DNA of 64,000 nt from Mesorhizobium sp. LHD-90 (GCF_030929505.1 NZ_JAVFVV010000001.1:186001-250000), one strand, 5' to 3'; numbered from the stretch's first letter, positions 10,076 through 19,624 are shown. The notes: a model not told the origin generated them from the letters alone. Numbers and translations: made by a program.

Positions 10076-11230
10076 CTACCGCATGAACCCCGGTATGCCG
10101 AGCGGATTGTCCCGAAGCGCCGCGCGGTCGGGCGTGTCGATCGACGGTTTGGCGGTGATGATGGAAAACAGCCTGCGCACATAGTCCTCCGGCATGTCGA
10201 GCGTGATCAGCACCAGCCGCACGCCGCGCGCGCCTTCCGGCCAAGCCGGCAGCCGCGCCGGCGGATGCAGCGTGCGCTGCACGCCGTGGATCACCAGAGG
10301 CCGCGACGGGTCCTCGCGCAATTCGATGATGCCCTTCATGCGCAAGAGCTTTTCGCCGTGGACCGACAACAGCAGGTCGAGGAACATCTCCACCGCGGCG
10401 TAGGGCACTGGCCCGTCATGCACCAGCGAGAAGGATCTTATGCGCTCGTCATGAGCATGGTGGTGATCGAGATCGTGGTGGCCATGATCATGATCATGGT
10501 GCGCGTCGCCGTGCTCGCCATGGCCGTGGTGATGATGATGGGCGTGGGCATGATGGCGCTCGTGATCGGCGGCCTCGCCCAGCCAGCGGCGCACGTCGGC
10601 CGTCTTGGTCGCGGGATCGTACAGGCCGCAGGCCAGAATGGACGCCGCGCCGACGTCGCGCACGTCGAGGATCGCCGCGCCGGGGTTGAGCTGCCGCAGG
10701 CGACGCTTCAGCGCCTCCAACTCCGCGGCGTCGGTGAGATCGCCCTTGCTGACCACCAGCCGGTCGGCGACCGCCGCCTGCTTCACCGCCTCGACGTGAC
10801 TGTCGAGCGTCGCCGCGCCGTTGACCGCGTCGACCAGGGTGATCACCCCGTCCAGCCGGAATGCCTGGACCAGCACCGGATGCGCCATCAGCGACTGCAG
10901 CACCGGCGCGGGGTCGGCCAGCCCGGTGGTCTCGATGACGACGCGCGCCAGGTTCTGGATGCGCCCGGTCTGCACCCGGTCGATCAGGTCGGCCAGCGTG
11001 TCGACCAGCTCGCCGCGCACCGTGCAGCACAGGCAGCCGTCGGAAAGCTCGATCACCCCGTCGGAGGCCTGGTCGACCAGCAGATGGTCGATCGCCACGT
11101 CGCCGAACTCGTTGACGATGACGGCGGTGTCCTTCAGCGCCGGATCCTTCAGCAGCCGGTTGAGCAAGGTCGTTTTGCCGGCGCCGAGAAAGCCGGTCAG
11201 CACCGAGACGGGAATGGGAAAATCGGTCAC
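10076..11230 (-). CDS. CobW/COG0523 family GTPase (metal chaperone-like) with His-rich insert
   Basis: G3E-family P-loop GTPase proposed to insert or allocate metals (zinc or cobalt). The Walker A motif is GFLGAGKT (residues 13-20), the metal-binding CxCC motif is GCLCC (66-69), and NEFG (40-43) is also typical. The linker between the GTPase and C-terminal CobW_C domains contains about 35 residues dominated by His, Asp and Gly (starting near ERHHAHAHHHHHGHG), a likely metal reservoir. The C-terminal domain is present (IRSFSLVHDGPVPYAAVEMFLD). Subgroup cannot be fixed: the window contains cobS/cobT, but about 18 kb away. No Zur or B12 control element is evident in the 46-bp upstream gap. Confidence 0.9.
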   Translation of the reverse strand: MTDFPIPVSVLTGFLGAGKTTLLNRLLKDPALKDTAVIVNEFGDVAIDHLLVDQASDGVIELSDGCLCCTVRGELVDTLADLIDRVQTGRIQNLARVVIETTGLADPAPVLQSLMAHPVLVQAFRLDGVITLVDAVNGAATLDSHVEAVKQAAVADRLVVSKGDLTDAAELEALKRRLRQLNPGAAILDVRDVGAASILACGLYDPATKTADVRRWLGEAADHERHHAHAHHHHHGHGEHGDAHHDHDHGHHDLDHHHAHDERIRSFSLVHDGPVPYAAVEMFLDLLLSVHGEKLLRMKGIIELREDPSRPLVIHGVQRTLHPPARLPAWPEGARGVRLVLITLDMPEDYVRRLFSIITAKPSIDTPDRAALRDNPLGIPGFMR

Positions 11231-11276
11231 GGAAAAGCCTGCGGCAGTTCGAATTCCATCGGAAGTGGCGACACGC

Positions 11277-12428
11277 CTATTGCGAGGCCATGTCGGCGTC
11301 GCCCTGCTGCGCCGTACGCAGGCCCGGCACCGGCATGTCGGGCCGCCAGGTCGGGATCGGCACGTCGGCCGCCTCCGCCGAGGCCATCGCCTTGGCCGCC
11401 GGCCCCTGCGCGCCGCCGAGCTGGATCGGCACGAGACGGCGCGGGCGCGAAAGATCGGCGGAGTAGATCGGCTGCGGCATCACTGCCTTGCCGGCCTTAA
11501 CCGCGGCCACGAGCTCCTTGTATTTTTTTGCACGCGCCGCGCGCACCTCTTTCGAGCAAAGCTGCTCGAACATGTTGACCGGCACGTTCGCCCCGGTTTC
11601 CGTCCGCTTCAGTTCGGCGATGGTCGGGCCGGCGCCCGGCGCGGAGGCGAAACCGCGCGACAAGAGTTCGGCCGCCTTCTCGTCGCGCGCCTCGACGGTC
11701 TCGCCGCCGACGACGATCGCCATCAGCGTGCGGCCGTTGCGCGTCGCCGAAGCGGCGAGGTTGAAGCCTGCGGGACAGGTGTAGCCCGTCTTCATGCCGT
11801 CGGCGCCGTCGTAGCGGGCGAGCAGGTTGTTGTGGCTGGGCATTTCCTTGCCGTCGGCGAGCAGCCCCTCGATCGAAAAATAGTCGGCATATTGCGGAAA
11901 CTCCCGGCGCAACGCGTCCGACAGGATGGCGAGGTCGCGCACCGAGGTGTACTGGCCCTCGTCATGCAGCCCGTGCTGGTTGACCCAGTGCGAATCGCTC
12001 ATGCCGAGGCGCGTCGATTCGGCGTTCATGCGGGCGGCGAAGGCAGCCTGCGAGCCGGCAATGCTCTCGCCGATCGACCTTGCGACATCGTTGGCGGACT
12101 TCACCATGATGATCTTCAGCGCATTGTCGAGCGTCAGCACCGAGCCGGGCGGGTAGCCCATCTTGCTGGGCGGCAGTTGCGAAGCGGCCTTGGAGATGCG
12201 CACCGGCGACGAGAACGTCACCTCGCCCGCCTGGATGGCGCGGAACACGACATAGGTGGTCATCAGCTTGCTGAGCGAGGCCGGATACCAGCGCTGGAAC
12301 GGATCGTCGCTCTCGATCACCCGGCTGGTGGCCACGTCGAACACGATCGACGGATTGGCGGCGGCCGGCGCGGCATGCAGGGCCGTCGCGGCGATCAGGG
12401 CGGAGAGGATAAGTGAACGCCGGATCAT
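11277..12428 (-). CDS. serine-type D-alanyl-D-alanine carboxypeptidase (PBP, DacA/DacF type)
   Basis: Low-molecular-mass penicillin-binding protein that trims peptidoglycan pentapeptides in the periplasm. From the selected ATG there is a Sec signal peptide (about residues 1-24, ending in APAAA). The active-site triads are in order: S51-x-x-K54 (SLSK), S111-x-N113 (SAN) and K214-T-G (KTG). After the peptidase S11 domain (to about residue 255) a C-terminal extension of about 125 residues contains a basic segment and an Ala/Pro-rich tail. An ATG 42 bp upstream would place charged residues before the signal peptide and is less likely. The gene lies 46 bp upstream of the CobW-type GTPase on the same strand. 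Confidence 0.93.
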   Translation of the reverse strand: MIRRSLILSALIAATALHAAPAAANPSIVFDVATSRVIESDDPFQRWYPASLSKLMTTYVVFRAIQAGEVTFSSPVRISKAASQLPPSKMGYPPGSVLTLDNALKIIMVKSANDVARSIGESIAGSQAAFAARMNAESTRLGMSDSHWVNQHGLHDEGQYTSVRDLAILSDALRREFPQYADYFSIEGLLADGKEMPSHNNLLARYDGADGMKTGYTCPAGFNLAASATRNGRTLMAIVVGGETVEARDEKAAELLSRGFASAPGAGPTIAELKRTETGANVPVNMFEQLCSKEVRAARAKKYKELVAAVKAGKAVMPQPIYSADLSRPRRLVPIQLGGAQGPAAKAMASAEAADVPIPTWRPDMPVPGLRTAQQGDADMASQ

Positions 12429-12632
12429 CGTTTCGAATAAAGCCTCTTGCCGTGGTCGAGCATGGATCAATAAGCTTGCGCCGTCGCGTCGCGCACGCCG
12501 GCAAGGGCGCAGTTCGTGGAACTGCTTCGCCGGTAGGGCCTATTTAGCCTATGTGACGTCAAAATGGCAGAGCCTGCATGGCGGCCGCAACACGCGGTCC
12601 CGTAGGCAAACGAGCGGAATGGAATTTTTGAT

Positions 12633-13796
12633 ATGCCGATACTCAATCGCGCCGCCGAGATGCAGGACGAAATCGCCGGCTGGCGACGGCACATCCACCA
12701 GAACCCGGAACTTCAATATGACGTGATCGAGACCGCGCGCTTCGTCGAACAGAAGCTGAAGGAGTTCGGCTGCGACGAGGTGGTGCCGGGCATCGGCCGT
12801 ACCGGCGTAGTCGGCCTGATCAAGGGCCGGCTGGGCGACGGCGGCGTGGTCGGCCTGCGCGCCGACATGGACGCACTGCCGATCCGCGAGATCACCGGCA
12901 AACCCTATGCCTCGAAGAACCCTGGCAAGATGCATGCCTGCGGCCATGACGGCCACACCGCCATGCTGCTCGGCGCTGCCAAGTATCTCGCCGAGACCCG
13001 CAATTTCGCCGGCGCGGTGGCGGTCATCTTCCAACCGGCGGAGGAAGGCGGCGCCGGAGGGCTCGCCATGGTCAAAGACGGCATGATGGACCGTTTCGGC
13101 ATCCAGAAGGTCTACGGCATGCACAACATGCCCGGCCTGCCGCTCGGCCATTTCGCCATCCGCCCCGGCCCGATCATGGCGGCGACGGCGGAGTTCACCA
13201 TCACCGTCAAGGGACGCGGCGGCCATGCCGCGCAGCCGCACCGCACCATCGACCCGGTCGTCGTGGGAAGCCATCTTGTCGTGGCGCTGCAGACGGTGGC
13301 CTCGCGCTCGACCGACCCGGTCGATTCGGTGGTGGTGACGGTGACGAAGTTCCACGGCGGCGACGCCTATAACGTCATTCCCGAGCAAGTGGAGATCGCC
13401 GGCACGGTGCGCACCTTGCGCAAGGAGGTGGCGGCCAATACGCGTGAGCGCATGCAGGCGATCTGCGAGGGCATTGCCGCCACTTTCGCCGCCTCGATCC
13501 ATTTCGACTTCGACGCCAACTATCCGGTGACCGTCAACGATCCCGAGCAGACGGTGTTCGCGGGCGACATCGCGACCACGATCGCCGGCGAGACGCAGGT
13601 GCACCGGGCGGTGCAGCCGCTAATGGGTGGCGAGGATTTCTCCTACATGCTGGAGGCCCGCCCCGGCGCCTTCATCTTCATCGGCAATGGCGAGAGCGCC
13701 AACCTCCACCACCCGGCCTACGATTTCAACGACGAGGTCATCCCCCACGGCGTGAGTTATTGGGTGAAGCTGGCGGAGACCTCGCTGGCGGCGTGA
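12633..13796 (+). CDS. M20 family amidohydrolase (hippurate hydrolase / aminoacylase type)
   Basis: Predicted metal-dependent hydrolase of N-acyl amino acids, 387 residues. The N-terminal segment DEIAGWRRHIHQNPELQY is the standard start. Metal ligands are recognisable in HACGHDGHTAMLLGAAKYL, in the Glu pair QPAEEGGAGG, in the His of YGMHNMPGLPLG and near the C-terminus in GGEDFSYM. The dimerisation (lid) domain includes GRGGHAAQPHRTIDP. It is divergent from the D,D-carboxypeptidase gene and has no obvious operon partner. The natural substrate (hippurate, indole-acetyl amino acids or acyl amino acids) cannot be told from sequence. Confidence 0.92.
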   Translation: MPILNRAAEMQDEIAGWRRHIHQNPELQYDVIETARFVEQKLKEFGCDEVVPGIGRTGVVGLIKGRLGDGGVVGLRADMDALPIREITGKPYASKNPGKMHACGHDGHTAMLLGAAKYLAETRNFAGAVAVIFQPAEEGGAGGLAMVKDGMMDRFGIQKVYGMHNMPGLPLGHFAIRPGPIMAATAEFTITVKGRGGHAAQPHRTIDPVVVGSHLVVALQTVASRSTDPVDSVVVTVTKFHGGDAYNVIPEQVEIAGTVRTLRKEVAANTRERMQAICEGIAATFAASIHFDFDANYPVTVNDPEQTVFAGDIATTIAGETQVHRAVQPLMGGEDFSYMLEARPGAFIFIGNGESANLHHPAYDFNDEVIPHGVSYWVKLAETSLAA

Positions 13797-14165
13797 GGGC
13801 GCGGCGGTGGGGGAGCGATCCTGGTCGAGCGGCGCGGCGGCCAAGGCCGTCTCCAGCCTCAAAACATAGTATATGCAGATACTTGAGGCCGGCGTCGCCG
13901 AGGTGACGTGGCGCCGGCGACGAGGCCGCGCGCTTGTGTGAAGTCCGGAAAAGATATCCAGAACAAGGCGTTACGGTCCCCGCAAGCTGACCGGTCCGCC
14001 GCGGCATTCGCGGACGGCCATTTTCGGAGCCGTTTTCATGCCCAGAGCGCCAGTTTCCGCCGATGCGAACGGCTGTTGGCTTGACGCTGGCGTGACCCGA
14101 AATCGCCCGCGCTTGACGCCACAGGACATTCATGTCGTAACGCCCCGGAACCACCGGGGAGCTTG
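13797..14165. other. intergenic region before aroK; no gene seen
   Basis: About 370 bp between the M20 hydrolase and aroK. Open frames here lack recognisable protein features and look like noise. A short AT-rich patch (around 13860-13880) stands out from the GC-rich surroundings and could hold the aroK operon promoter, but no convincing -35/-10 pair could be assigned. No tRNA, hairpin-plus-T-run terminator or repeat was recognised. Confidence 0.4.
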
Positions 14166-14756
14166 ATGGAAACAGAGGCGGCCACATTGGACGGCGACCG
14201 CAGGCGCGACGTGCTCGGCCGGCTGGGCGGTCGGTCGATCGTGTTCGTCGGACTGATGGGTGCAGGCAAGACGGCGATCGGCCGCAGGATCGCGACACTG
14301 CTCGACCTGCCGTTCATCGACAGCGACCAGGAGATCGAGCAGGTGTCGACGATGACGATACCGGAACTGTTCGAGCGCTACGGCGAGCCGGAGTTCCGGG
14401 CCCTGGAGCAACGAGTGATCCAGCGCGTGCTGGAGAGCGGGCCGCAGGTGCTGTCGACCGGCGGGGGTGCGTTCATGAACGCGCAGACGCGCGGGCTGAT
14501 CGCGGCCCAGGCCGTGTCGATCTGGCTGAAGGCCGATCTCGACGTGCTGTTCGCGCGGGTGGCCAAGAAGCAGAACCGGCCGCTGCTCAAGACCGAGGAC
14601 CCGAAGGCGACGCTGGGACGGCTGATGGACGAGCGATACCCGGTCTATGCCGAGGCCAATGTGACGGTCTACACCCGCGACGAACGCAAGGAGGTGATCG
14701 TCGGCGAGGTGCTGGACGCACTGATGGGCCATCTCGGGCAAGGGCAGGCGCAATGA
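14166..14756 (+). CDS. aroK: shikimate kinase
   Basis: Phosphorylates shikimate in the chorismate pathway. The Walker A loop is GLMGAGKT (residues 29-36), followed by the shikimate-binding DSDQEIEQ (Asp pair) and FRALEQRVI region, the glycine-rich STGGGAF loop and the LID segment with Arg ([22 protein letters not shown]). The N-terminus is about 20 residues longer than E. coli AroK, a common rhizobial trait. A TTG immediately precedes the chosen ATG. The stop overlaps the aroB start by 4 bp (ATGA), so the two genes are translationally coupled. Confidence 0.95.
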   Translation: METEAATLDGDRRRDVLGRLGGRSIVFVGLMGAGKTAIGRRIATLLDLPFIDSDQEIEQVSTMTIPELFERYGEPEFRALEQRVIQRVLESGPQVLSTGGGAFMNAQTRGLIAAQAVSIWLKADLDVLFARVAKKQNRPLLKTEDPKATLGRLMDERYPVYAEANVTVYTRDERKEVIVGEVLDALMGHLGQGQAQ

Positions 14757-15871
14757 CGGAAAATATCGAGACGGTGAAGGTCGCGCTGGGCGAGCGCGGC
14801 TACGACATATTGATCGGCTCCGGCTTGCTGGATCGAGCAGGCGCCGAGATCGCCGCCCGCCTGCCGCGCGTCCGCGCGGCAATCGTGACCGACGAGAACC
14901 TCGCCGCGCGCCATCTCGATCGCATGGCCGCCAGCCTGGAGGCGGCGGGCATCAAGGCGACGCCGGTGGTGCTGCCACCGGGCGAGAAGACCAAGAGCTT
15001 TGCCGCTTTGCAGGACGTCGTCGATCACGTGCTGGAGGCGCGGCTGGAGCGTGGCGACGTGGTCGTCGCGCTGGGCGGCGGGGTGATCGGCGACCTTTCC
15101 GGCTTCGCGGCCGGCATCGTGCGGCGCGGCATGAATTTCGTGCAGGCGCCGACCTCGCTGCTGGCGCAGGTCGATTCTTCCGTCGGCGGCAAGACCGGCA
15201 TCAACACGGCGCGGGGGAAAAATCTCGTCGGCGTGTTCATGCAGCCGAAACTGGTGCTGGCCGATACCGGCGTGCTCGACACGCTGCCCAAGCGCGAATT
15301 CCGCGCCGGTTACGCCGAGGTCGCCAAATATGGGCTGATCGACCGGCCTGGCTTCTTCGCGTGGCTGGAAAAGAACTGGCGCGACGTGTTTGCCGGCGGC
15401 CCGGCGCGCACCCATGCCATCGCCGAATCCTGCCGCGCCAAGGCTGACGTGGTGGCGCGCGACGAGTTCGAGACCGGCGACCGGGCGCTGCTCAATCTCG
15501 GCCACACTTTTGGCCACGCGCTGGAGGCGGCGACCGCCTATGACGGCGCAAGGCTGGTGCATGGCGAAGGGGTGGCCATCGGCATGGCGCTGGCGCACCG
15601 GTTTTCGGCGCGCATGAACCTGGCCAGCCCGGACGACGCGGCGCGTGTCGAGGCACATCTCAAGGCCGTCGGGCTGCCCTGGCGCATCTCCGACATTCCG
15701 GGCGACATGCCGGACGCCGACGGCCTGCTCGCCTATATCGCGCAGGACAAGAAGGTGTCGCGCGGCGCACTGACCTTCATCCTGACGCATGGCGTCGGGA
15801 AGTCCTTCATCGCAAAGGACGTGCCGGCCTCCGAAGTCCTGTCCTTCCTCAAGGAGCAACTGCGGGGATGA
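14753..15871 (+). CDS. aroB: 3-dehydroquinate synthase
   Basis: Second enzyme of the shikimate pathway: NAD- and zinc-dependent cyclisation of DAHP to 3-dehydroquinate. Length of 372 residues is typical. Family motifs are [44 protein letters not shown], the zinc and substrate region [11 protein letters not shown] and [12 protein letters not shown]. It is the middle gene of a coupled three-gene unit, overlapping aroK at its start and the CBS-domain gene at its end, each by 4 bp. Confidence 0.97.
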   Translation: MTENIETVKVALGERGYDILIGSGLLDRAGAEIAARLPRVRAAIVTDENLAARHLDRMAASLEAAGIKATPVVLPPGEKTKSFAALQDVVDHVLEARLERGDVVVALGGGVIGDLSGFAAGIVRRGMNFVQAPTSLLAQVDSSVGGKTGINTARGKNLVGVFMQPKLVLADTGVLDTLPKREFRAGYAEVAKYGLIDRPGFFAWLEKNWRDVFAGGPARTHAIAESCRAKADVVARDEFETGDRALLNLGHTFGHALEAATAYDGARLVHGEGVAIGMALAHRFSARMNLASPDDAARVEAHLKAVGLPWRISDIPGDMPDADGLLAYIAQDKKVSRGALTFILTHGVGKSFIAKDVPASEVLSFLKEQLRG

Positions 15872-16782
15872 ACGAGCCGAAGCTGCTGGCCGGAATCCTG
15901 ATCGGGGCGGGCGGCGCGTTCGTTCTCGTCGCGGCGTTCTGGCTTCTGCGAAAGCTGCTGGCATCGGTCGTCAGCCGGCGCGAGCCGGAGCCGCCGCCCC
16001 CGCCGGAAGAGCCTGTGGCCGCCGGGGAGGAGGCACATCGCGAAGCCGAGGCAGCCAAGCAGGACCGGGCGCGCATGGACGCGCTGCGCGACCTGCAGGA
16101 GCTGGAAGTGTCGGACGTGATGGTTCACCGCACCGACATGCGCTCGATCAATGCCGACCTGCCCGCCGATCAGATCGTGCGCGAGATCATTCAGAGCCCG
16201 CACACCCGCATGCCGCTGTGGCGCGGCTCGCTCGACAACATCGTCGGCGTCGTCCACGCCAAGGATCTTTTGCGCGCCCTCAGCGAGGCAGGCGGCGACG
16301 CCGCGCAACTCGATGTGATGAAGCTTTCGGCAAAACCCTGGTTCGTGCCGGACACCACTGCGCTTCCGGACCAGCTCAACGCCTTCCTGCGCCGAAAAAG
16401 CCATTTCGCCATCGTCGTCGACGAATATGGCGAGGTGGAAGGGCTGGTAACGCTGGAGGACATCATCGAGGTGATTGTCGGCGACATCGCCGACGAGCAC
16501 GACATCGACGTGCAGGGCGTCAAGCAGGAGGCGGACGGCTCCGTGGTAGTCGACGGCTCGGTGCCGATCCGCGAGCTCAATCGTGCGCTGGGCTGGAGCC
16601 TGCCTGACGACGAGGCGGTGACGATCGCCGGGCTGGTCATCCACGAGACGCAGTCGATCCCCGAGGAAAAGCAGTCCTTTACCTTCCACGGCATGCGCTT
16701 CGTGGTGATGAAACGCGAGAAGAACCGGATCACGCGGATCAGGATCAGGGCAGCGTCGTCGCAGCTCAGTCAAGCGACGTGA
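15868..16782 (+). CDS. CBS-pair / CorC_HlyC domain protein with single N-terminal membrane helix
   Basis: The chain has one predicted transmembrane helix (about residues 8-28), a Pro/Glu/Ala-rich linker (about 35-68), two CBS domains (about 85-205, with [10 protein letters not shown] and [24 protein letters not shown]) and a C-terminal CorC_HlyC domain (about 215-295). The 304-residue protein lacks the multi-helix DUF21/CNNM domain found in the longer HlyC/CorC family members of about 430 residues usual in rhizobia. It resembles E. coli CorC in domain content but adds a membrane anchor. Likely role is in metal-ion (Mg/Co) homeostasis or membrane stability, by family. It is translationally coupled to aroB (ATGA overlap). 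Confidence 0.85.
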   Translation: MNEPKLLAGILIGAGGAFVLVAAFWLLRKLLASVVSRREPEPPPPPEEPVAAGEEAHREAEAAKQDRARMDALRDLQELEVSDVMVHRTDMRSINADLPADQIVREIIQSPHTRMPLWRGSLDNIVGVVHAKDLLRALSEAGGDAAQLDVMKLSAKPWFVPDTTALPDQLNAFLRRKSHFAIVVDEYGEVEGLVTLEDIIEVIVGDIADEHDIDVQGVKQEADGSVVVDGSVPIRELNRALGWSLPDDEAVTIAGLVIHETQSIPEEKQSFTFHGMRFVVMKREKNRITRIRIRAASSQLSQAT

Positions 16783-16803
16783 CCGTCGGCTGACGGGCCG
16801 TTC

Positions 16804-17901
16804 TCAGATCACCACAAAATCCCCGGCAGTCATGATGAAGCCGTTGTCGATATGGGCAAACAGCACACGTCCGCCCGAGCCCGAGCCGTTGCTGTCGTAA
16901 TAAAGGCTGCCCGTGTCCTGATCGTAAAGGATGCGGTCGTCGGCATCCACGGCGGCGACATTGAGATTCTTGAACAGTTCGGTCGCCAGCACGCCGGTGG
17001 CGGTGAGCGCGGTGAAATAGGCGTTGTCGAGCTGGATCGTGTCGGGGCCGCCGAAATCCTTGATTGTGTCGACATTGGTGGATGCGCTCAGGGCCGAGTT
17101 GAAGACGAACGCGTCGGCACCGTTGTTGCCGTAGAGTGTGTCGTTGCCACGGTAACCTTTGAGGACGTCCGCCCCCACGCCACCGGAAATGACGTCGTTG
17201 GTCGCGTGGGAGCCAAAGAGCGAGTCGTTGTAGCTCGATCCGACCAGACGCTCCACGGATTCGTATGTGTCGCCTGCCGCATCGCCGGTATTTATCGAAG
17301 GATTGCCGAAGCTTGCGACGACGCCCTGGGTGGCCGTCGCGTAGGAGGCCGTGTCGGTGCCGGTGCCGCCCGCGAGGAAATCCGCGCCGGCGCCGCCGAC
17401 GAGCGTGTCGTTGCCGGCATCGCCGAACAGGTCGTCGTTGCCGGCAAGGCCGAAGAGGCTGTCATTGCCGGAGTTGCCGTTGAGCGTGTCCGCCGACAGC
17501 CCGCCGGTGAGCGAGTCGGCCGCCGCACTACCGTTGAAGGTCCATGCCTGACCCTCGATGAAGGTGCGCAGCGTCGCCGCATTGCCACTGACGAAGAGGC
17601 TGTAGAAGTCGTTGACCGACTGGTTGAGCCCGCTGATCTCGACCAACGGATAACCGTCGGCGGTGACGATCCGATAGCCGGTGACGGTGCCGGAATTGAA
17701 AGGATACCATTCTTCGTCGTCATAGTATCCGCTCAGGCCGACTCCGACCACATCCAGATGCACACCCGATACGGAGAAGATGCCGGGCCCGTAGCTGAAG
17801 TAAGTGGAGTCTCCTGCAAAAGTCGTCTGGTTGGAGCGGGTGGTGACGCTGGTAAACAACGTCTCCGGATTGCCGGGCGAGAATTGCGTCATGGTGGGCA
17901 T
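16804..17901 (-). CDS. RTX-type calcium-binding repeat protein (365 aa)
   Basis: Predicted secreted protein. The N-terminal about 135 residues are unlike the rest and not recognised (contains SGYYDDEEWYPFNSGTVTGYRIV). Nonapeptide RTX repeats of the form GGxGxDxLx follow from about residue 135, e.g. GNSGNDSLFGLAGNDDLFG and GGAGADFLAGGTGTDTASY, with a second cluster at about 235-265. The C-terminal about 90 residues (DTIKDFGGPDTIQLDN to GDFVVI) match the usual RTX C-terminal beta region ending in a hydrophobic type I secretion signal. There is no signal peptide. No type I exporter genes are visible in the window. It shares its C-terminal design with the larger RTX protein about 3 kb away. Confidence 0.88.
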   Translation of the reverse strand: MPTMTQFSPGNPETLFTSVTTRSNQTTFAGDSTYFSYGPGIFSVSGVHLDVVGVGLSGYYDDEEWYPFNSGTVTGYRIVTADGYPLVEISGLNQSVNDFYSLFVSGNAATLRTFIEGQAWTFNGSAAADSLTGGLSADTLNGNSGNDSLFGLAGNDDLFGDAGNDTLVGGAGADFLAGGTGTDTASYATATQGVVASFGNPSINTGDAAGDTYESVERLVGSSYNDSLFGSHATNDVISGGVGADVLKGYRGNDTLYGNNGADAFVFNSALSASTNVDTIKDFGGPDTIQLDNAYFTALTATGVLATELFKNLNVAAVDADDRILYDQDTGSLYYDSNGSGSGGRVLFAHIDNGFIMTAGDFVVI

Positions 17902-18172
17902 GGATCATCTCCCTTGCAGTTGCGGGCGGGCCACATCCAAGTAATTCCCTCGGCGGCAAGGATGAACCGGTCGGTAGTGTGACGCAAGACTGTCGATGAT
18001 TGGAGATGCCGGGGTTCTCGTGCCTGGCCCAGACGCTGCGCGAGGAAGGGCTGGAGGTCGAATACAAGCGGCTGTTCTTCGGCTGCGCCACGGCGGTCGC
18101 CGGAAACGTCATAGACGCCGCAGGGCAGGGAAGCGGCGGACTGTTCGTGAGCGCTGCGTGGGCCGGGTCGGC
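17902..18172. other. intergenic region with possible degenerate coding fragment
   Basis: About 270 bp between the RTX gene and a small secreted-protein gene. On the plus strand a stretch of about 45 codons from about 18006 reads as protein-like (MPGFSCLAQTLREEGLEVE...) before running antisense into the next gene. It has no match I recognise and could be a relic or chance. The part next to the RTX gene is its upstream region; no clear promoter was identified. Confidence 0.25.
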
Positions 18173-18565
18173 TCAGCCCGGTTCGGCGGTGGGATCGGCC
18201 GGCGTCGAGCCGAACGGCATGGTGAAGACGGTGCCGGCGATGCCATCGGCGATTGCCGGCGAAAACTCGAGCGGCAGGCAGGCCTCGAGTGCGGCGGTGG
18301 CCGCGTCGACGAACTGCTTTCGCGCCGCCTCGTCACCCGCGACGTTGATCGCCGAGGGGCGCGGCGGGCCGATCAGCGTGCCGTCGCGCCTGAAGCTGAA
18401 GCTCAGCGTCACCGACGAATCGCCGCTGCCGGGCGGCGGCGTCCAGCACGCCTGCAACGCGGCGCCGACCTCGTCCATGGTCTTCAGCGGCTCGGCATTC
18501 GCCTGCGTCAGCGCACCGATCGCCAAAGCCCCCGCGATGGTCAGACGTGCTGCGTGGTTCCTCAT
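18173..18565 (-). CDS. small periplasmic hypothetical protein (130 aa)
   Basis: Sec signal peptide at about residues 1-24 (ending TQANA). The mature domain of about 105 residues has the pattern CWTPPPGSGDSSVTLSFSFRRDG followed by a GPPRPSAINVAGDEAARKQFVDAATAALEACLP segment; this resembles TonB-C-like or TolA-C-like domains (a beta strand, a helix over residues approx. 80-95, then a closing strand with Cys). The two cysteines may form a disulphide. The function is not known. It is divergent from the shikimate-dehydrogenase-like gene. Confidence 0.65.
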   Translation of the reverse strand: MRNHAARLTIAGALAIGALTQANAEPLKTMDEVGAALQACWTPPPGSGDSSVTLSFSFRRDGTLIGPPRPSAINVAGDEAARKQFVDAATAALEACLPLEFSPAIADGIAGTVFTMPFGSTPADPTAEPG

Positions 18566-18778
18566 GACATCCCCTCGATCCGGCCAGGTGCGCCGCGCGT
18601 CGGCGGACTGCGCACGACCTTAGCAAACCGTGTCGCCGCCCGGAACGCCAGCGTCAATTTTTGCGATGGTTACCGGCTCGGTCCGCAACGGCGCCGGCTT
18701 GCGAATGCCAAGTTCTCGGATAGCATGGCTTCGATATGGCACGACGGGCTGTTCGCTGCGGCGCTGGCTGGAGGACGG

Positions 18779-19624
18779 ATGAATTTCCTGAGCCTGATCA
18801 CGGGATCCTTCGCCATGCCGGCGGCGGAAAACCCGACGGTGGCGATGATGGACGCGGCCTACGCTCATCACCGCGTCGATGCCCGCTACATCAATTGCGA
18901 GGTGCCGCCGGAAAAACTCGGCGACGCCGTGCGTGGCGCACGCGCCATGGGCTGGGCGGGCTTCAACTGCTCGCTGCCGCACAAGGTGACTGTCATCGAG
19001 CATCTCGACGGGCTCGGCGAATCGGCGGCGATCATGCGGGCCGTCAACTGCACGGTGCTGCGCGACGGCAAGCTGATCGGCGAGAACACCGACGGAAAAG
19101 GATTTTTGAAGTCACTGCGGGAGGTTGTCGACCCGGCCGGCAGGAACGTGGTCATTTTTGGCGCCGGCGGCGCGGCGCGCGCCATCTGCGTGGAACTGGC
19201 GCTGGCCGGCGCCCGCTCGATCACGGTGGTCAACCGCGGCCGGACGCGTGGCGAGGAACTGGCAGGGCTGGTCGGTGAGCGCACGCCCGCGAACGTCGCC
19301 TATGCGCCGTGGACCACGAACTACGCGGTGCCGGAAAACACCGACATCGTCGTCAACGCCACCTCGATTGGGCTCTACCCGGACGTCGATGCGCGGCTCG
19401 ACCTCGATCCGGCGTCGCTGAGGCCCGGCATGGTCGTGGCCGACATCATCCCCAACCCGCCGCGCACCCGGCTGGTGCGCGAGGCGGAGGTGCGCGGCTG
19501 CACGGTGCTCGACGGGCTCGGCATGCTGGTCAACCAGGGCGTCATCAACATCAAATACTGGACCGGCGTGGACGCCGATGCCGGCGTGATGCGGCGGCGG
19601 ATCGAGCAGATTTTCGGGGTCTGA
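18779..19624 (+). CDS. shikimate dehydrogenase-like NADP-dependent oxidoreductase
   Basis: AroE/YdiB-fold enzyme of 281 residues. The catalytic Lys69 (NCSLPHKVTV) and Asp105 (ENTDGKGF) are kept, the nucleotide loop is GAGGAAR (128-134), and NRGRTR suggests NADP preference. The Ser-x-Ser shikimate carboxylate site at the N-terminus (usually HSxSP) is replaced: here the region reads GSFAMPAAENPT. The substrate may therefore differ from shikimate. The start was chosen because GGAGG lies 5-6 bp upstream; an ATG 54 bp earlier is possible. The gene sits alone, far from aroK/aroB in operon terms. It might be a paralogue acting on quinate or another polyol acid. Confidence 0.85.
   Translation: MNFLSLITGSFAMPAAENPTVAMMDAAYAHHRVDARYINCEVPPEKLGDAVRGARAMGWAGFNCSLPHKVTVIEHLDGLGESAAIMRAVNCTVLRDGKLIGENTDGKGFLKSLREVVDPAGRNVVIFGAGGAARAICVELALAGARSITVVNRGRTRGEELAGLVGERTPANVAYAPWTTNYAVPENTDIVVNATSIGLYPDVDARLDLDPASLRPGMVVADIIPNPPRTRLVREAEVRGCTVLDGLGMLVNQGVINIKYWTGVDADAGVMRRRIEQIFGV

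Noticed and set aside
18006-18150. Protein-like plus-strand frame (MPGFSCLAQTLREEG...) next to the RTX gene
   Set aside because: About 45 codons, no recognised domain, no ribosome-binding site, and the frame then runs antisense through another gene; kept only as a note.
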